From Devosia neptuniae (GTDB lineage: Bacteria > Pseudomonadota > Alphaproteobacteria > Rhizobiales > Devosiaceae), in contig NZ_CP104965.1 of NCBI RefSeq assembly GCF_025452235.1, positions 496,001 to 560,000 of the forward strand: a stretch of DNA of 64,000 bases, read 5' to 3'. This document shows positions 62,567-64,000 of this stretch, piece after piece; position 1 is the first letter of the stretch, and each line of letters opens with the position of its first letter. A program made the position numbers and the translations under genes. The notes beneath the pieces are model-generated. The model searched no databases, had not been told where the DNA came from, and was given only the letters and a program-made list of their open reading frames with translations.

Positions 62567-62601
62567 CGCATTTATTTTCCTTCCAGAAGAATAAAAATGC
62601 G
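62567..62601. promoter_or_regulatory. Imperfect inverted repeat in divergent intergenic region
   Basis: CGCATTTATTTTCCTTC (62567-62583) is nearly the reverse complement of GAAGAATAAAAATGCG (62586-62601). It lies in the AT-rich 247-base gap between the reverse HTH gene and a small forward gene, an obvious place for divergent promoters. It could be a regulator site or a transcribed hairpin. Confidence 0.45.
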
Positions 62602-62705
62602 AGCCTCGCATTATGCTTTGACGTCGACTAAATAACTGTTCCTGGCACGAGTGGGAATTGCTAGCAGCCTGCCGTCGCAATACCGCGGCGATCAGGAAGA
62701 CAAAA

Positions 62706-62882
62706 ATGGCTGCTTTGAAAAAACGACGATCGAGGCCCGATACGCTACGACCGAACCCCAAGACGATAAAATTTCGGATAGCCGAACTCTCTTTGACCTC
62801 TGCGAACGAGGATCGCCTGGGAAACAAGGTCTCACAGACGGTGTTTGTGATCGTTTATCCCAGAGGCAGAATACTCCCTTAA
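62706..62882 (+). CDS. Small basic protein (58 residues)
   Basis: Starts MAALKKRRSRPDTLRPNPKT and ends with a strand-like VFVIVYPRGRILP. AGGAAGAC precedes the ATG. A terminator follows directly. A reverse-strand frame here (62561-62827) is judged a shadow. Function unknown. Confidence 0.5.
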   Translation: MAALKKRRSRPDTLRPNPKTIKFRIAELSLTSANEDRLGNKVSQTVFVIVYPRGRILP

Positions 62883-62885
62883 GTA

Positions 62886-62923
62886 GACCGCTCCCGGCCT
62901 TAGCGGTCGGGAGCCTCATTTTT
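62886..62923. terminator. Rho-independent terminator
   Basis: GCTCCCG (62890-62896) pairs with CGGGAGC (62908-62914) with additional ACCG/CGGT pairing inside, and TTTTT follows at 62919-62923. It stops forward transcripts before they reach the convergent repressor gene, whose stop overlaps the T-run. Confidence 0.8.
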
Positions 62924-63191
62924 GCTTCAGGGCCACTCCTGGTCCGTCGGCCGTATCATCTTTGTTTATGAACTGGATGCCAGCGCCCTCGAGCGCATTG
63001 CGGATAGCGGTAATGGTTTCTGCCCGTCCGCCCAATTCCTTGCCGCCCGTTTCGCCTTCTCCGTCATCCGCCTCCAGCCGCTTGATAGTCGGCTCAGATA
63101 CGCCGCACTTCATCGCCAGCGTCGATTGTGACCATCCCAAGAGCGCACGGGCAGCCTTCACCTGGCGAATTGATACTTTTAGTATTGACAT
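62916..63191 (-). CDS. XRE-family repressor
   Basis: A 91-residue Cro/CI-type DNA-binding protein. The HTH is at residues 10-60: RQVKAARALLGWSQSTLAMK and CGVSEPTIKRLEADDGEG. A 35-residue tail ends in VALKQK. It is transcribed away from the excisionase-integrase genes, the usual lysogeny switch layout. It has no peptidase-type C-terminal domain, so it is not a self-cleaving repressor; an anti-repressor or a helper signal would be needed for induction. Two palindromic operators overlap and flank its start. Confidence 0.9.
   Translation of the reverse strand: MSILKVSIRQVKAARALLGWSQSTLAMKCGVSEPTIKRLEADDGEGETGGKELGGRAETITAIRNALEGAGIQFINKDDTADGPGVALKQK
63172..63186. promoter_or_regulatory. Repressor operator O1 (within repressor codons 2-7)
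   Basis: GATACT-TTT-AGTATT, one mismatch from a perfect 6+3+6 palindrome, covers codons 2-7 of the repressor gene. Centre to centre it is 36 bases from O2. Confidence 0.65.
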
Positions 63192-63207
63192 TCTAGCTCC
63201 TTACAAC

Positions 63208-63222
63208 GATACTTTTAGTATC
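63208..63222. promoter_or_regulatory. Repressor operator O2
   Basis: GATACT-TTT-AGTATC, a perfect 6+3+6 palindrome in the 68-base gap between the repressor start and the small forward gene. It is identical to O1 except the final base. The pair is the likely target of the adjacent XRE repressor. Confidence 0.7.
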
Positions 63223-63259
63223 ACGACTCATATGCCGGTCGCAACGAGGAGCCGCCACC

Positions 63260-63448
63260 ATGCTTAATTCTATTCCCCTCACCAAAAACGCCCTCACCTT
63301 ACCAGTCGCGACTATCACGGCCGCAGGTCACAGACTGACCGCACACCTACAAGCAAAGGCATGGCCCGAGAAACAGGCCGGCGCACGTTCGCAAAGAACT
63401 TGCAAGCTGCCGGGTGCCATCGGGGGCCACAAAAATCTCTTGCGCTGA
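63260..63448 (+). CDS. Small protein in Cro position (62 residues)
   Basis: The first forward frame divergent from the repressor, with GAGGAG 8 bases upstream of the ATG. Starts MLNSIPLTKNALTLPVATIT. No helix-turn-helix is visible, so a Cro role is not supported. Codon use is mixed. It may be a small regulator or not translated. Confidence 0.45.
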   Translation: MLNSIPLTKNALTLPVATITAAGHRLTAHLQAKAWPEKQAGARSQRTCKLPGAIGGHKNLLR

Positions 63449-63500
63449 TTTTGCGAACGCGCGCCCACTATTCACCCGACAATTTCCGACAGGAGTCAGA

Positions 63501-63761
63501 ATGCGCGCAGCCAATGATAACCTCGCGGCGCCACGTTTGCTCCCCTACGGCACCTTGCCACGGGGGCTGAGCCGCACTGAAGCGTCAGCTTATTTCGGAG
63601 TCTCCGCCTCGTTGTTCGATGAGATGGTGAAGGACGGCCGCGCCCCCAGACCGAAACTAATAAACAGCAGGACAATTTGGGATCGCGTCGCCTTGGACAC
63701 CTGTTTCGACTCTCTGCCGACAAAGGACACGTGCAACCCGTGGGACGCCTCATATGGCTAA
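63501..63761 (+). CDS. Excisionase-like (AlpA/HTH) protein
   Basis: An 86-residue protein with AGGAGTCAG before the ATG. The N-terminus has an ANDN motif (RAANDNLAAPRLL). Then LPRGLSRTEASAYFGVSASL and FDEMVKDGRAPRPKLINSRT form an HTH_17-type DNA-binding domain of the AlpA/excisionase group. It overlaps the integrase start by 8 bases. In satellites AlpA-type proteins serve as activators as well as excision factors. Confidence 0.82.
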   Translation: MRAANDNLAAPRLLPYGTLPRGLSRTEASAYFGVSASLFDEMVKDGRAPRPKLINSRTIWDRVALDTCFDSLPTKDTCNPWDASYG

Positions 63762-64000
63762 GTTTCGGCTGCGTGACGGCAGCGGAGAAATATCCCTAAG
63801 GCACACCATCGAAGACACCGACCGACACGGTAACGTGCGAGTTTACTTCCGCAAGCCAGGGAACGCGAAGATTCGTCTCGTTGAACCACCTGGCACCGAT
63901 GCTTTCTTGCTGGAATATCGCAGGGCCGCTTCTGGTGAAACCACGACCGCTAAAAGATCGCCGACGCCAAAGTCGGGCGCCGACACATTGTCGTGGCTCA
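63754..64000 (+). CDS. Tyrosine-type site-specific integrase (3' end outside window)
   Basis: The first 82 residues are visible: MAKFRLRDGSGEISLRHTIE, then DTDRHGNVRVYFRKPGN and a GTDAFLLEYRRA stretch. This is the short N-terminal extension typical of alphaproteobacterial prophage integrases (RHGxxRxYFRRxG...FxxxYxxA), before the SAM-like core-binding and catalytic domains. The catalytic Arg-His-Tyr residues are beyond the edge. The ATG at 63754 overlaps the excisionase stop. It is expected to act on a site just to the right. Confidence 0.85.
   Translation, partial: MAKFRLRDGSGEISLRHTIEDTDRHGNVRVYFRKPGNAKIRLVEPPGTDAFLLEYRRAASGETTTAKRSPTPKSGADTLSWL

Larger units (their letters stand above)
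48464..64000. mobile_element. Integrated phage-related element, PICI-like satellite or reduced prophage (right end outside window)
   Basis: At least 15.5 kb. Contains a replication module (48588-51384), a sparse virion module (51399-53174, 54233-54610, 55595-61176), three reverse-strand cargo blocks, and a lysogeny/integration module (62916-64000). Large terminase, portal, capsid and major tail genes are not visible. Codon use and base composition depart from the G-rich, GCG/GGC-heavy pattern of the chromosomal genes near 48.48 kb. Left border is proposed from a tRNA-end-like sequence at 48464-48481; the right border lies past the integrase. Confidence 0.8.

Noticed and set aside
62561..62827. 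Reverse frame of 88 codons opposite the small basic protein
   Set aside because: No ribosome site, low-complexity composition and overlap with a better supported forward frame and an inverted repeat.
48464..64000. Gene transfer agent cluster
   Set aside because: A prohead protease and tape measure could suggest one, but integrase, excisionase, XRE repressor and RepA-like ATPase are not part of such clusters and the capsid, portal and terminase order is absent.

Overview
The window looks like chromosome from a GC-rich alphaproteobacterium of the Hyphomicrobiales, most likely a Devosia-type organism. This is inferred from gene content and protein style, because there is no rRNA gene to anchor it. 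Positions 1 to about 48.46 kb are ordinary chromosome, rich in uptake and carbon-metabolism genes. From about 48.46 kb to the right edge lies an integrated phage-related element whose integrase runs off the end of the window.

Chromosomal part, left to right: the end of a PAS sensor kinase with a disabled catalytic core; two tandem iron-type binding proteins, each preceded by an Irr-box-like palindrome, with a fused permease but no ATPase; a complete dipeptide-type ABC transporter; an orphan TctC-type binding protein; the first of two GH13 alpha-glucosidases; Mrp/ApbC ATPase, transaldolase, aromatic aminotransferase and electron-transfer flavoprotein (etfBA); an M20 amidohydrolase, an AbrB-type membrane protein and two small secreted paralogues; the second GH13 enzyme, a cupin and a 2-hydroxyacid dehydrogenase; a cluster of circularly permuted ATP-grasp, alpha-E and transglutaminase-like proteins; an AEC transporter, glpD and glpK; a GFA protein, a CAP-domain lipoprotein and an APH-type kinase; uxaC; a response regulator with an unusual histidine kinase fused to a periplasmic binding protein; tctCBA; and a large chemotaxis receptor. 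Gaps between these genes hold many short palindromic and dispersed repeats.

The element (about 48.46 to beyond 64.0 kb) carries a replication module (SpoVG-like small protein, RepA-like AAA ATPase, iteron-like repeats, a large regulator-like protein), a sparse virion module (winged-helix-like protein, coiled-coil protein, prohead protease, terminase small subunit, tape measure, tailspike), three reverse-strand cargo blocks (membrane protein; DUF1508, Excalibur-like and lipoprotein genes; unknown protein, lipoprotein and HTH gene) and a lysogeny module (XRE repressor with paired palindromic operators, excisionase-like protein, tyrosine integrase). I can find no large terminase, portal, major capsid or major tail protein. 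Gene content, size and the presence of an orphan small terminase resemble phage-inducible chromosomal islands, but the tape measure and tailspike genes are not typical of them. A decayed prophage is the main alternative. A tRNA 3'-end-like sequence at 48464-48481 is a candidate left attachment site and predicts an intact reverse-strand tRNA just past the integrase.
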